Below, in pieces: positions 8,330 to 17,083 of a stretch of 62,488 nucleotides of DNA. The notes under the pieces were generated by a model that saw only the letters and a program-made list of their open reading frames with translations, ran no database searches and was not told the DNA's origin. The stretch comes from Planctomycetes bacterium UBA1146 (GTDB lineage Bacteria > Planctomycetota > UBA8108 > UBA1146), in NCBI GenBank assembly GCA_002311345.1, contig DCAA01000002.1, positions 111,452 to 173,939 of the forward strand, given 5' to 3'. The stretch's first letter is position 1; every line of letters starts with the position of its first letter. The translations under genes and the position numbers were made by a program.

Positions 8330-9436
8330 TCAGGAACCTTCCTTCTCGGCAAATACATCTCCGAGCATCGCATCGATATCCGGTGGTGAACTCTCTCTGC
8401 TCTCCAGTGCTTTTTCGGCAGCTGCTTCCACCTCGCTAATAACCTCCTGCTCAAGATGCTCGAGCTTCGCGGCCGGATCTCCTTCGAGTACTCCTTGCCG
8501 AACTTTCAACCACTCCTCGTAGCAACCGATCGGCTCCCTCTGTGCCCAGTGGTCGAAGACTTGCTGCTCGAACAGCGCCCTGGCTTCCGCCTCGTCGTGG
8601 GTAGCATGACCACAGAAACGGAAGGTGCGGGCGAGGATGATCACTGGGCCACCCCCTTCGAGACAGATGCTGCGAGCTCGGGAGACCTTGGCATGAACAT
8701 CGATCACGTGATTTCCATCGCATTCCAACCCGATGGCACTGTGCGAAGTCGCGATCGCCGAGAGACTACGGTCGAGTCGTTCATCTCTACGTGTTCCCAG
8801 CGCCACGGCATTGTCCTCGACGATGACGATCAGAGGTAAGGAACGATTCGATGCCAACGACAGGCCCTCGTGAACCGCACCGGTTCTCGTCGCGCCGTCC
8901 CCGACCCAGGTCAGGGCCACGTTGGGACGCTCCTCGAGTTGAAACGCCAGAGCAAAACCACAACAGACAGGAACCAGATCTCCGACATGACTGATGGGAG
9001 CAACGACCCCATGTTGGAGATCTCCGAAGTGCAGATCCCGTCCCTTGGTCAGACCATCGCCAGTCGCCAGATAGGAACGGAAGGACTCCTCGATGGGGAT
9101 TCCCCGCTCGAAAGTCGCCGCAGCATTACGGATCATCGGCCCGACAATATCTCCTGGCTCCAGAGCGTGGCAGGCTCCGACCGTGACCGCCTCCTCGCCA
9201 CACCCGAGCCACGCCTTGCTGATGACTCCGGTCATGACCCAACGTTTCAGGGTGATGTCATGCAGACGAGCTCGGATGAGCCCCTGGTAGAGACGTTGCA
9301 GTCCCTCGGCTCCAAGATCCTTGACGCTGGTCGCCAGATCCTGCTCCTCGATCCGCTGCAGGTACGTTGCCATCACTTCCGGGTCGGGTTGCCACTGTTG
9401 ATATTCCGGCGGATCGTAAGCCTTGTATCGCTTCAT
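8330..9436 (-). CDS. Thiamine-dependent 2-oxo acid dehydrogenase E1 alpha subunit
   Basis: A 368-residue alpha subunit of a pyruvate, branched-chain or acetoin dehydrogenase-type E1. The thiamine diphosphate motif is complete: TWVGDGATRTGAVHEGL through LIVIVEDNAVALGT (GDG to N). MIRNAAATFERGIP and GRDLHFGDLQHGVV match the substrate-channel and loop regions. C-terminal residues ~300-368 are charged and helical. No beta subunit, E2 or E3 gene is in the window, so the partner must be elsewhere. The start ATG overlaps the stop of the upstream hydrolase gene as ATGA, and the run continues back through hisS, kbl and tdh. Substrate cannot be decided. Confidence 0.88.
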   Translation of the reverse strand: MKRYKAYDPPEYQQWQPDPEVMATYLQRIEEQDLATSVKDLGAEGLQRLYQGLIRARLHDITLKRWVMTGVISKAWLGCGEEAVTVGACHALEPGDIVGPMIRNAAATFERGIPIEESFRSYLATGDGLTKGRDLHFGDLQHGVVAPISHVGDLVPVCCGFALAFQLEERPNVALTWVGDGATRTGAVHEGLSLASNRSLPLIVIVEDNAVALGTRRDERLDRSLSAIATSHSAIGLECDGNHVIDVHAKVSRARSICLEGGGPVIILARTFRFCGHATHDEAEARALFEQQVFDHWAQREPIGCYEEWLKVRQGVLEGDPAAKLEHLEQEVISEVEAAAEKALESRESSPPDIDAMLGDVFAEKEGS

Positions 9437-10266
9437 CAGGTTCGGTCCTCTCTGAGCCAGGCAATGATCACCTCGACCGCCTTTCGGGCGTGAGGATGAG
9501 GACCTGCGAACGGATGAGAGAGACCGAAGGTATGACCGGCGCCCTCGACGATCACCTGACGACCACGTTGCGGATCGACCCCGGTGAGAAGAATCCCTGC
9601 ACTGGAGGGTTCGACCGCTTCGTCGGCACCACCGTGGATCGCCAGTACCGGAAGATTCGACCGCTCCAGCGCCAGGGAAGCACTGTAGCGCTCTCCCTGC
9701 ACCAGGTAGTCCTCGAGTACCTCGACATCCTGATGGAGAACCTCACCGGTGCGGGCATTGACGATCTCGCGGCGACCCGTGGCTCGCCACCTGTCGATCT
9801 CATCATCTGAGAGACGCAGCAGGTCAGCAGGAGTTCCCATCGTGATCACTCCAGCAACGCCGCAGGGTTCGGCAGCACAGAGCGCAGCGACCAGTCCTCC
9901 ACGCGAATGCCCGAGCAGGGTCGGGGATTCGATGCCAAGGGCGGTATCTTCCAGCACCGCCTGGACATCCTCGACATCATGACGGAGCGTTTGACGGGCG
10001 AACTTGTGCGGTTCATCGAAGGAATCGAGTGATGGGCCAACACCACACATCGAAGGATTCATGCGGAACACTCGATGACCGGCAGTTGCCAGTTCACCAC
10101 AGAACCAGGGCCAACCGCCCCAGTCCTTGAATCCCTTGAAACCAGGAATGAAGAGGATGTCAGTTCCCTGAGAGGAACGCTTCCGGGAGCCATCGATGGA
10201 GATTCGCACCTTGCGGTCATCACGGATCGCGATCTCGTACTCCCGGGTATCGACACCTTCGGCCAT
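9436..10266 (-). CDS. Alpha/beta hydrolase (dienelactone-hydrolase or peptidase-like)
   Basis: About 276 residues with an alpha/beta-hydrolase fold. The oxyanion region FIPGFKGFKDWGG, the nucleophile elbow LLGHSRGGLVAA (Ser), an acid in IHGGADEAVEP and the histidine in VEGAGHTFGLSHPF give a complete triad in the right order. Relatives include acyl-peptidases and esterases with short substrates. ATG at 10266 overlaps the hisS stop in TGATG; GTG at 10269 is an equal alternative. The four-base overlap with the E1 alpha gene downstream suggests coupled translation. Substrate unknown. Confidence 0.8.
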   Translation of the reverse strand: MAEGVDTREYEIAIRDDRKVRISIDGSRKRSSQGTDILFIPGFKGFKDWGGWPWFCGELATAGHRVFRMNPSMCGVGPSLDSFDEPHKFARQTLRHDVEDVQAVLEDTALGIESPTLLGHSRGGLVAALCAAEPCGVAGVITMGTPADLLRLSDDEIDRWRATGRREIVNARTGEVLHQDVEVLEDYLVQGERYSASLALERSNLPVLAIHGGADEAVEPSSAGILLTGVDPQRGRQVIVEGAGHTFGLSHPFAGPHPHARKAVEVIIAWLREDRT

Positions 10267-11588
10267 CACTTGGCGTCCCGACAGCGAGTCTGCGCGATCT
10301 TCTCGATCGCCTCGGTGAGAGAGAGTTCCTCCTGTTGTCCCTGTTCCATCGATCGAAACTGGACGGTTCCAGCTTTCTGTTCGTCACCACCGATCACGAT
10401 CACGAACGGGATTCCCGCCTTCTGGGCATACTGGAGTTGTTTCTTGAGTTTCACCTCGCGTGGATACACGAGTGTGTGGATTCCTGCTCTTCGCAACTGT
10501 GCAGCGGCACCGAAACTGGCGCCGGCCAATTCCTCGGAAAACTGAGCCACCATCACATCCGCCGGCTGGGTGCGGGAATCGAGCAGATCGAGTTCTTTCA
10601 GTGCGGCGAAGAGACGATCGATTCCGAGGCTGATACCGATGGCAGGAACATCTTTTCCCAAGAACATCCCGAGCAACCCGTCGTAGCGTCCACCACTCAT
10701 CACGGAACCGAAACCGGGCAAGGCATCGAGGTAGGTCTCGTACACCAGTCCCGTGTAGTAACTGAGACCGCGGGCGATCGAGGGATCGATACGACAACTG
10801 GCCGCGATCCCGGAAGCCTCGAGAAGGACCTGAACTGCTTCCATCCGGGCGATCGCCTCGGCAGCGACTGAATCGTTTCCGATGGTCGTACTCAGATGCT
10901 CGAGTACCTGCCTCGAATCCTCGGGAGCCTCCAGCACCGTCCCCAGCACCCGGTCGACACCGGCGGGATCGATCCCCGGGATCTCTCCGACCTGGCTTCG
11001 AAATTTATCGGCACCGATCTTATCGAGTTTGTCGAGCAACCTGAGGAAAGCCACCTCTCCAGTTTGCGTCAGACCGACCAGGCGACATAGCGCCGCCAAG
11101 ATCCCCCGATGGTTGACGCGGATCTGATATCCCTCGATTCCCAGTTGATCCATCACGGCGGTTCCCACCACCAGCATCTCCGCATCGGCAGCAGCGCTAT
11201 CGACTCCGACCAGATCGACGTCGCATTGCACGAACTCACGGAAGCGACCGCGTGCCGGCTTCTCTGCCCGCCAAACAGGTGCTATCTGATATCGTCTGAA
11301 TGGAAATGTGATCTCGCCATGCTCGGCCAGCACTCTCGCCAGCGGAACGGTGAGGTCGAAGCGCATCGCCACGTCCCGATCGCCATGATCACGAAAGCGG
11401 TAGAGGAGCATCTCCCCGTCATCGCCGTACTTACCCAGCAATACATCAGAGTATTCGAGAGCAGGCGTCATCAGCGGGGGATAGCCGTGACGTTCGAAGA
11501 CCTGCCGCACGGAATCCAGCATCCGGTCCTTCTGCAACATCTCCTCGGGCAGGTAGTCGCGGAACCCCTTCAGGCTCTGGACCTTCAT
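10266..11588 (-). CDS. hisS: Histidyl-tRNA synthetase
   Basis: A 440-residue class II synthetase that charges tRNA-His. The N-terminus KVQSLKGFRDYLPEEM is the standard opening; motif 2 is seen in FRRYQIAPVWRAEKPARGRFREFVQCDVD, written here as the blocks RYQIAPVWRAE and GRFREFVQCDVD; the histidine-specific loop is RGLSYYTGLVYE and motif 3 follows in GGRYDGLLGMF. The C-terminal ~100 residues form the anticodon-binding domain (MVAQFSEELAG..., AGIHTLVYPREVKLKKQLQYA). ATG at 11588 has GGAGG five bases upstream; longer frames to 11642 lack support. It lies within the tdh-kbl-hisS run, which is an unusual partner set. Confidence 0.96.
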   Translation of the reverse strand: MKVQSLKGFRDYLPEEMLQKDRMLDSVRQVFERHGYPPLMTPALEYSDVLLGKYGDDGEMLLYRFRDHGDRDVAMRFDLTVPLARVLAEHGEITFPFRRYQIAPVWRAEKPARGRFREFVQCDVDLVGVDSAAADAEMLVVGTAVMDQLGIEGYQIRVNHRGILAALCRLVGLTQTGEVAFLRLLDKLDKIGADKFRSQVGEIPGIDPAGVDRVLGTVLEAPEDSRQVLEHLSTTIGNDSVAAEAIARMEAVQVLLEASGIAASCRIDPSIARGLSYYTGLVYETYLDALPGFGSVMSGGRYDGLLGMFLGKDVPAIGISLGIDRLFAALKELDLLDSRTQPADVMVAQFSEELAGASFGAAAQLRRAGIHTLVYPREVKLKKQLQYAQKAGIPFVIVIGGDEQKAGTVQFRSMEQGQQEELSLTEAIEKIAQTRCRDAK

Positions 11589-11652
11589 CGCGCCTCCGTC
11601 CTGGGATGTCTCCACTATCGGGAGAGGGTGCCATCCTCGCAAGGGGAAGCGA

Positions 11653-12837
11653 TCAACCGATCAGGCCCAGTTCCTTCGCCACGTCCGTGAAGACTGCGAT
11701 GGCATGGTCGATCTGGTCAAGATCGTGCCCGGCAGAGATCTGTGCCCGGATCCGTGCCTCGCCCCTGGGAACCACCGGGTAGGAGAAACCGACCACGAAG
11801 ATGCCCTTCTGATTCATTTTCTCGGCCATCTCCATCGTTTGCCGTTCGTCTCCGATCATGATGGGCACGATCGGGTGCACACCCGGCGTGATGTCAAATC
11901 CCGCTTCCGTCATTCCTTGGCGAAATCTGAGTGTGTTCGACTGGCTTCGCTCGACTCGCTGGGGCTCGGCATCGATGAGATCGAGCACTCGTATCGCGGC
12001 CATGACGATGGCAGGAGCGACCGTGTTGGAGAAGAGATAGGGACGAGAGCGCTGTCGCAACAGCGAGATCACTTCCTTGCGACCGGATGTAAAACCTCCA
12101 CTGGCTCCGCCAAGAGCTTTGCCGAATGTGCTGGTGATGATGTCGACGCGATCCTGCACCCCGAAGTGTTCGGGGGTACCACGTCCCGTTTTGCCGATGA
12201 AACCGGTCGCATGGGAGTCGTCCACCACCAGTAGGGCTCGGTGCTCATCACAGAGGGAACAGATCTCATCGAGCGGAGCCAGATCACCATGCATGCTGAA
12301 GACTCCGTCGGTAACGACCAGACGGGTGCGCGCATCTCTCGACTCCGCAAGGCATCTCTGCAAATCAGACATATCGCTGTGTGAATAACGGAACCGTCGA
12401 GCCTTGCAGAGTCGGACCCCATCGATGATCGAGGCATGATTCAACTCGTCAGAGATCACTGCATCTTCAGGACCGAGGATGGTCTCGAAAAGCCCCCCGT
12501 TGGCATCGAAACAGGAAGTGTAAAGAATCGTGTCCTCGGTCGAGAGGAAACTCGAGACCCTGTCTTCTAGTTGCTTGTGGATGTCCTGGGTACCACAGAT
12601 GAAACGCACCGAGGAAAGACCGAATCCGTGGCTATCGAGAGCAGATTTTGCCGTTTCGAGGATTTCTGGATGGCTGGAGAGGCCCAGGTAATTGTTTGAG
12701 CAGAAGTTCAATGCTTCACCATCAACGGTGTTGATGACAACACCCTGAGGACCGAGGATCTGACGTTCGTTTTTCCAGAGACCGGCATCCTCGATCTGCT
12801 GCAGTTCCTCGACGAAGCGTTCACGCTCGGAAAACAA
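11653..12837 (-). CDS. kbl: 2-amino-3-ketobutyrate CoA ligase (glycine C-acetyltransferase)
   Basis: A 394-residue PLP enzyme that splits 2-amino-3-ketobutyrate with CoA into glycine and acetyl-CoA. NFCSNNYLGLSSHPE, GFGLSSVRFICGTQDIHKQLE, DELNHASIIDG and DDSHATGFIG are all family blocks, and the PLP lysine is K240 in ITSTFGKALGG. The start is TTG at 12837 with AGGAGG four bases upstream, a strong site that decides the start. The gene follows tdh by 28 bases, so the two-step threonine to glycine pathway is complete here. Confusion with other alpha-oxoamine synthases (KAS, BioF) is possible on sequence alone, but the tdh neighbour settles it. Confidence 0.95.
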   Translation of the reverse strand: MFSERERFVEELQQIEDAGLWKNERQILGPQGVVINTVDGEALNFCSNNYLGLSSHPEILETAKSALDSHGFGLSSVRFICGTQDIHKQLEDRVSSFLSTEDTILYTSCFDANGGLFETILGPEDAVISDELNHASIIDGVRLCKARRFRYSHSDMSDLQRCLAESRDARTRLVVTDGVFSMHGDLAPLDEICSLCDEHRALLVVDDSHATGFIGKTGRGTPEHFGVQDRVDIITSTFGKALGGASGGFTSGRKEVISLLRQRSRPYLFSNTVAPAIVMAAIRVLDLIDAEPQRVERSQSNTLRFRQGMTEAGFDITPGVHPIVPIMIGDERQTMEMAEKMNQKGIFVVGFSYPVVPRGEARIRAQISAGHDLDQIDHAIAVFTDVAKELGLIG

Positions 12838-12865
12838 ATCTCCTCCTCACGTCCATCAACTATCC

Positions 12866-13909
12866 CTAGTCGGGGATTCCAGCCGGATACAGAATCACCT
12901 TGCCGCACTCACCCCTCTGGATCAAATCGAAGGCAATCTCGAAATCATCCATCGGAAAGCGATGAGTCACAATCGGTGTCAGGTCGAGGCCCGCTTCGAG
13001 GAGCCGAGCAGTATCGTGCCATGTATCCCAGACCTTGCGACCGAGGATGCCCTGAACGCGGGCTCCCTTGAAGATGATGTCACGAGCCACATCGATGGAA
13101 ATCCGATCGGAAGGAACGCCAAAAAATCGGAAGTCACCTCCACGACTCAGACACCTGAGGCCATCCTCGATGGCCTTTTCGTTACCCGACATCTCGAGCA
13201 CGACATCGGCGCCTCGACCTTCGGTCGCAGTTTGAATTTCCGCAACCACATCGCATTCAAGGGGATTGAGAACCTGATCAGCACCCAGTTCGGTGGCGAG
13301 ATTGAGCCGATATTGCTGGACATCCACGGCCATCACCGATGCCGCTCCGCAAGTTTTGGCGATGGCGACCGCGAATAGTCCGGTGGGACCACAGCCGGTG
13401 ACCATCACATGGCGACGAGAGACCTCTCCGGCAAGCGTGGCGTGAACCGAATTTCCCAGTGGCTCCTGCAGGGTGGCGATCTCTGGCGGCAGATCCGCGG
13501 GAGTTCGCCAGATGCAACGCTCCGGCATGACGATCTGCTCGGCAAAAGCACCGTCTCGCTGCACCCCGATGATCTTCTCGTTCTCACAGATGTGACGTTG
13601 ACCGGCGCGACAGGGGCGACATTGATCACAGAAAATGTGCGACTCAGCGGCCACATAATCACCCGCCTCGAAACGAGTGACTTTCTCCCCGACCTCGATC
13701 ACCTCACCACAGAACTCATGACCCACAGTCAGAGGAGTGGTGACCTTGGAAGCGGCCCAGGCATCCCAGTTATATATGTGGAGATCGGTGCCGCAGATCG
13801 ATGTCGCCAGTACCCGGATCCGTACCCCATCCACTGGCAATTGCGGAATCGGTTTCGCGAGCAGGGTGAACCCCGCTTCTGGAGCTTCCTTGACGAGGGC
13901 CTTCATCAT
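12866..13909 (-). CDS. tdh: L-threonine 3-dehydrogenase
   Basis: A 347-residue zinc medium-chain dehydrogenase that oxidises L-threonine to 2-amino-3-ketobutyrate with NAD. The catalytic zinc site is seen in SICGTDLHIYNWD and GHEFCGEV, the structural zinc in the four cysteines of CDQCRPCRAGQRHIC, and the NAD fold in VTGCGPTGLFAVAIAK. The SICGTDLHIYNWDAWA block is typical of Tdh rather than other family members. ATG at 13909 is ten bases after GAGG; TTG at 13918 is too close to it. First gene of a minus-strand run that includes kbl and hisS. Confidence 0.95.
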   Translation of the reverse strand: MMKALVKEAPEAGFTLLAKPIPQLPVDGVRIRVLATSICGTDLHIYNWDAWAASKVTTPLTVGHEFCGEVIEVGEKVTRFEAGDYVAAESHIFCDQCRPCRAGQRHICENEKIIGVQRDGAFAEQIVMPERCIWRTPADLPPEIATLQEPLGNSVHATLAGEVSRRHVMVTGCGPTGLFAVAIAKTCGAASVMAVDVQQYRLNLATELGADQVLNPLECDVVAEIQTATEGRGADVVLEMSGNEKAIEDGLRCLSRGGDFRFFGVPSDRISIDVARDIIFKGARVQGILGRKVWDTWHDTARLLEAGLDLTPIVTHRFPMDDFEIAFDLIQRGECGKVILYPAGIPD

Positions 13910-14141
13910 TGTGCTCAATCCTCACCTCGTCTTCGAAAAACGCCAATTGCCCAAAGACTGCTGGGATCCCAGATCCTAGCGGCCAGAGATCACTGCAGGA
14001 AGCGTCGTCGGGAGATTCCTGGTGACAGAACTTGCGAACCCGGCTTTCGGAGGGTCCAATAATGGTAGCCTGTCACGGTATATTTTCTTCGCTGCAGTGT
14101 GGGTTCAATCAGTTCGCTGCAGCCTCATAGGAGTCAGTTTC

Positions 14142-15485
14142 ATGAAGAATCTTCCTCTCCTGCTCGGAGTTCTGGCCTGTGTCACTCAGATTGCTGGACC
14201 CCTCGGGGCCCAGAACATCTTCACCGTTGGCGATGGCTCAGCGATGCCCGGAAACAACGTGATCATCAGTGTGCAGATCGCTCATGATGATCCGGTGCTC
14301 GGGTTTTCCTACGGGGTCCGTCACAACGGGGCGGTACTCACTCCACTGAACATCGCTGAGGGATCAGCTCTGGCTCCTCTCAATGGAGGAACCGGTGCTG
14401 ATTATTTCTTCCAGGAACTCAATCCCTCCAACGGCCCAGGTGTGATCGTGGCCTGCATCTTCACCTTCGGCGGCTCTCTCGAGTCCTTGCCGGCCGGATC
14501 GGGTCAGGAGGTTGCTGCGATGGAGTACTCCATGTCAGCCTCCGCCTCCCCCGGCAGTTCCTCGGCTCTGGACCCGGCCACCGACCTCGGTTCTCCACCG
14601 ACCAACATCGTCTTCACCGTCGGCGGAGCCAGTGTTTTTCCCGCTACGGAAGCCGGCAGCGTGACTGTCGAAGTGCCTGCACCGACCGGAGTGTCAAGCA
14701 CACTGGCAGACATCTGCGATTGCACTCACCAGGTCAACTGGACCAACAACGCCGCCTACTCGTCTGTTCAAGTTCGCGTTGGCGGCACACTGGTCGCCAC
14801 CGTACCTGGATCTGCCACTTCCGCCACGGTGACCCTGCCAACATCGACCACTGACATCTGTGTTCGGGGACTGGTCGGACCTGTTTCCTCCACCGATTCC
14901 TGTACGACCGGAGCGTGTCCCGTGTTCGTCCCGCCTGGGGCACCTGACAATCTCGCCTGCAGCATCTTGACCACCGATCCGATCAATGGCTGCACTGTTG
15001 AAGCCAACTGGGCCAATCAAGGCGACTACTCCTTGATCAATGTGTACCTCGATGGAGTCCTGCAGAGCAGTGAAGCGGGAGCCACCACAAATTGGCAGAG
15101 TAGCCTCGCTCTTTCTCCCAATTCCCAGCAGATCTGTATCGAAGCGGTCGATATCTGTGGAGGAGTGCTGGGTCAGATCTGTTGCGATGTAATCTGCGAT
15201 GCGGGTCCGATCTTTATCAGAGGTGACTGCAATGTCGATGGAGCTAACAACATCGCAGACGTGGTCGCGGCTCTGGGTTTCCTTTTTGCCGGGGCAGGGA
15301 TTCCTCTCTGTGGAGATGCCTGTGACATCAACGACGATGGAGGTTTCGACATCAGCGATGCGGTTTACTTGCTGTCGAATCTGTTCTCCGACGGAAACTT
15401 TCCGCCGGCCCCCTACCCGAACTGTGGGATCGACCCCACTGATACCGACCCGATGGACTGCGACAGTTTCCCGCCCTGTCTCTGA
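14142..15485 (+). CDS. Secreted protein with cohesin-like N-terminal and dockerin-like C-terminal regions
   Basis: A 447-residue exported protein. Residues 1-22 are a signal peptide (MKNLPLLLGVLACVTQIAG). Residues ~23-180 resemble a cohesin-like beta sandwich (FTVGDGSAMPGNNVIISVQI, the opening typical of such domains). Two Cys-containing fibronectin-III-like segments follow. Residues ~360-430 carry a pair of Ca-binding dockerin-like loops, RGDCNVDGANNIADVVAALG and CDINDDGGFDISDAVYLL, then a tail NCGIDPTDTDPMDCDSFPPC. The same tail occurs in the gene at 47044. ATG has AGGAG eight bases upstream; the frame reads on to 14022 without meaning. A strong terminator hairpin follows. Function unknown; likely cell surface or extracellular. 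Confidence 0.8.
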   Translation: MKNLPLLLGVLACVTQIAGPLGAQNIFTVGDGSAMPGNNVIISVQIAHDDPVLGFSYGVRHNGAVLTPLNIAEGSALAPLNGGTGADYFFQELNPSNGPGVIVACIFTFGGSLESLPAGSGQEVAAMEYSMSASASPGSSSALDPATDLGSPPTNIVFTVGGASVFPATEAGSVTVEVPAPTGVSSTLADICDCTHQVNWTNNAAYSSVQVRVGGTLVATVPGSATSATVTLPTSTTDICVRGLVGPVSSTDSCTTGACPVFVPPGAPDNLACSILTTDPINGCTVEANWANQGDYSLINVYLDGVLQSSEAGATTNWQSSLALSPNSQQICIEAVDICGGVLGQICCDVICDAGPIFIRGDCNVDGANNIADVVAALGFLFAGAGIPLCGDACDINDDGGFDISDAVYLLSNLFSDGNFPPAPYPNCGIDPTDTDPMDCDSFPPCL

Positions 15486-15505
15486 TCGAACTGCGGTGAC
15501 AATAA

Positions 15506-15541
15506 AAGGGGTCCGGAACGTGACTTCGTTCCGGACCCCTT
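15506..15541. terminator. Perfect 15-bp hairpin after the dockerin gene
   Basis: The left arm AAGGGGTCCGGAACG pairs base for base with CGTTCCGGACCCCTT across a six-base loop TGACTT. It starts 20 bases after the stop codon and is followed by a pyrimidine-rich stretch (TCTCTATTCTG) without a strict T-run. This is most simply an intrinsic terminator for the 14142 gene, insulating pyruvate kinase downstream. Confidence 0.8.
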
Positions 15542-15583
15542 CTCTATTCTGACACACATCGGCCGGATCCCTTTACTATCGAG

Positions 15584-17083
15584 ATGAATCCCTCCATCCT
15601 CCCTAGCATGGCTACCGTTCCCAGACCTGCCTTCCGGCAAACGAAAATCGTAGCAACCCTTGGACCAGCATCGACATCGGCGAAGGTCCTCAAGGGAATG
15701 ATCGAGGCTGGCCTCGATGTGGTCCGGATCAACGCCTCACATGGCAATCACCAGCAGGACGCCGAAACGATCCAGCGGGTCCGATCGGTATCCCAGGAAG
15801 TTGGTCAACCGATCGGAATCCTCTATGACCTCCAGGGTCCAAAGATCCGACTTGCCGACTTCTCCGGAGATCCCATCGAGGTTGAGGCTGGAGATGAGAT
15901 CCGTCTGGCAGTGGGTCGCCCCGCAGAAACGGGCGAAATCGGCAGTGATTACGATCTACTGGACCAGGACCTCTCGGCGGGGGATCCGATCCTGATCGAT
16001 GACGGGATCATCGCACTCAAGACGATCTCGGTCTCGAAAGGACTGGTTGTCGCTCGCGCCGAGAACTCCGGCGTCATCTATCCGCGTAAGGGAATCAATC
16101 TTCCCGGCAGTCAGATCTCCGCACCTGCCTTCACCGAGAAGGATCAAGAAGATGCCTTCTTCGCCGCCTCACAGAACGTTGATTTTCTGGCCCTCTCCTT
16201 CGTACGACAAGCCAGTGATGTCCAGCAACTCAAGGATCTTCTGAGTTCCAATGGAACATCGATTCCCATCATCCCCAAGATCGAGAAGGCTCGTGCCGTC
16301 GATGAAGTGAGCCAGATCCTTCAGAACTCCTGGGGAGCGATGGTGGCACGTGGAGATCTGGGAGTGGAGATCCCACCGCAACAGGTTCCCATCATCCAGA
16401 AGCAGATCATCGCTGAGGGTCTTCGGCTCGGACGCCCCATCATCACGGCCACGCAGATGCTCGATAGCATGACCAGGAATCCCCGTCCCACCCGGGCGGA
16501 GACAAGCGACGTCGCCAATGCAGTACTCGACGGAACCGATGCTGTGATGCTTTCCTCCGAAACTGCCATCGGTAACTATCCCGTCGAATCGGTCCAGATG
16601 ATGGCGGATGTGATCACCTACACCGAACAGAACTCCGGCGCCACCCAGTATCCGAGGAGACGAGAGCGCTCACTCGAATCCACTCCAGAAGCGGTCACCG
16701 ATGCGGCATGCCAGGTGGCCCATCATGTCGATGCCCACGCGCTGGTCGCCTTCACCCAGTCCGGTTCGACCGCCTACCTGGCAGCAAGCAGGCGTCCCAA
16801 ACGACCGATACTCGCCTTCACCACCCGACCCGAGGTTCGCGATCGTCTCACGATGGTATGGGGTGTCCGTCCCTACCAGATTCGCCAGGTCAGCATGACG
16901 GATCAACTGATCGAGGAACTGGACGCAACTCTTCAGGCCGATGGCCTCGCCAGCAGGGGAGACTTGCTGGTCCTGCTGCTGGGGGCACCTACTCACAGGA
17001 TGGGACGAACCAACTTGATACTCGTATATCAGGTCGGTACATGGTCTGGCCTCGATGGTCATCAAGATGACGAGGATGAGTGA
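15584..17083 (+). CDS. pyk: Pyruvate kinase
   Basis: A 499-residue glycolytic enzyme converting phosphoenolpyruvate and ADP to pyruvate and ATP. RQTKIVATLGPAS opens the barrel, VVRINASHGNH is the substrate loop (usual form NFSHG), PKIRLADF and IPKIEKARAVDE surround the catalytic and metal residues, and MVARGDLGVEIPPQQVP and ITATQMLDSM are diagnostic. AVMLSSETAIGNYPVESV and the C-terminal allosteric domain (FTQSGSTAYLAASRRP) are complete. ATG at 15584 or 15608; neither has a clear ribosome site. The 3' end overlaps the convergent DUF72 gene by 22 bases. Confidence 0.96.
   Translation: MNPSILPSMATVPRPAFRQTKIVATLGPASTSAKVLKGMIEAGLDVVRINASHGNHQQDAETIQRVRSVSQEVGQPIGILYDLQGPKIRLADFSGDPIEVEAGDEIRLAVGRPAETGEIGSDYDLLDQDLSAGDPILIDDGIIALKTISVSKGLVVARAENSGVIYPRKGINLPGSQISAPAFTEKDQEDAFFAASQNVDFLALSFVRQASDVQQLKDLLSSNGTSIPIIPKIEKARAVDEVSQILQNSWGAMVARGDLGVEIPPQQVPIIQKQIIAEGLRLGRPIITATQMLDSMTRNPRPTRAETSDVANAVLDGTDAVMLSSETAIGNYPVESVQMMADVITYTEQNSGATQYPRRRERSLESTPEAVTDAACQVAHHVDAHALVAFTQSGSTAYLAASRRPKRPILAFTTRPEVRDRLTMVWGVRPYQIRQVSMTDQLIEELDATLQADGLASRGDLLVLLLGAPTHRMGRTNLILVYQVGTWSGLDGHQDDEDE

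Noticed and set aside
14694..15557. 287-residue minus-strand frame across the dockerin gene
   Set aside because: It runs through the terminator hairpin and mirrors Asp codons; no family pattern.
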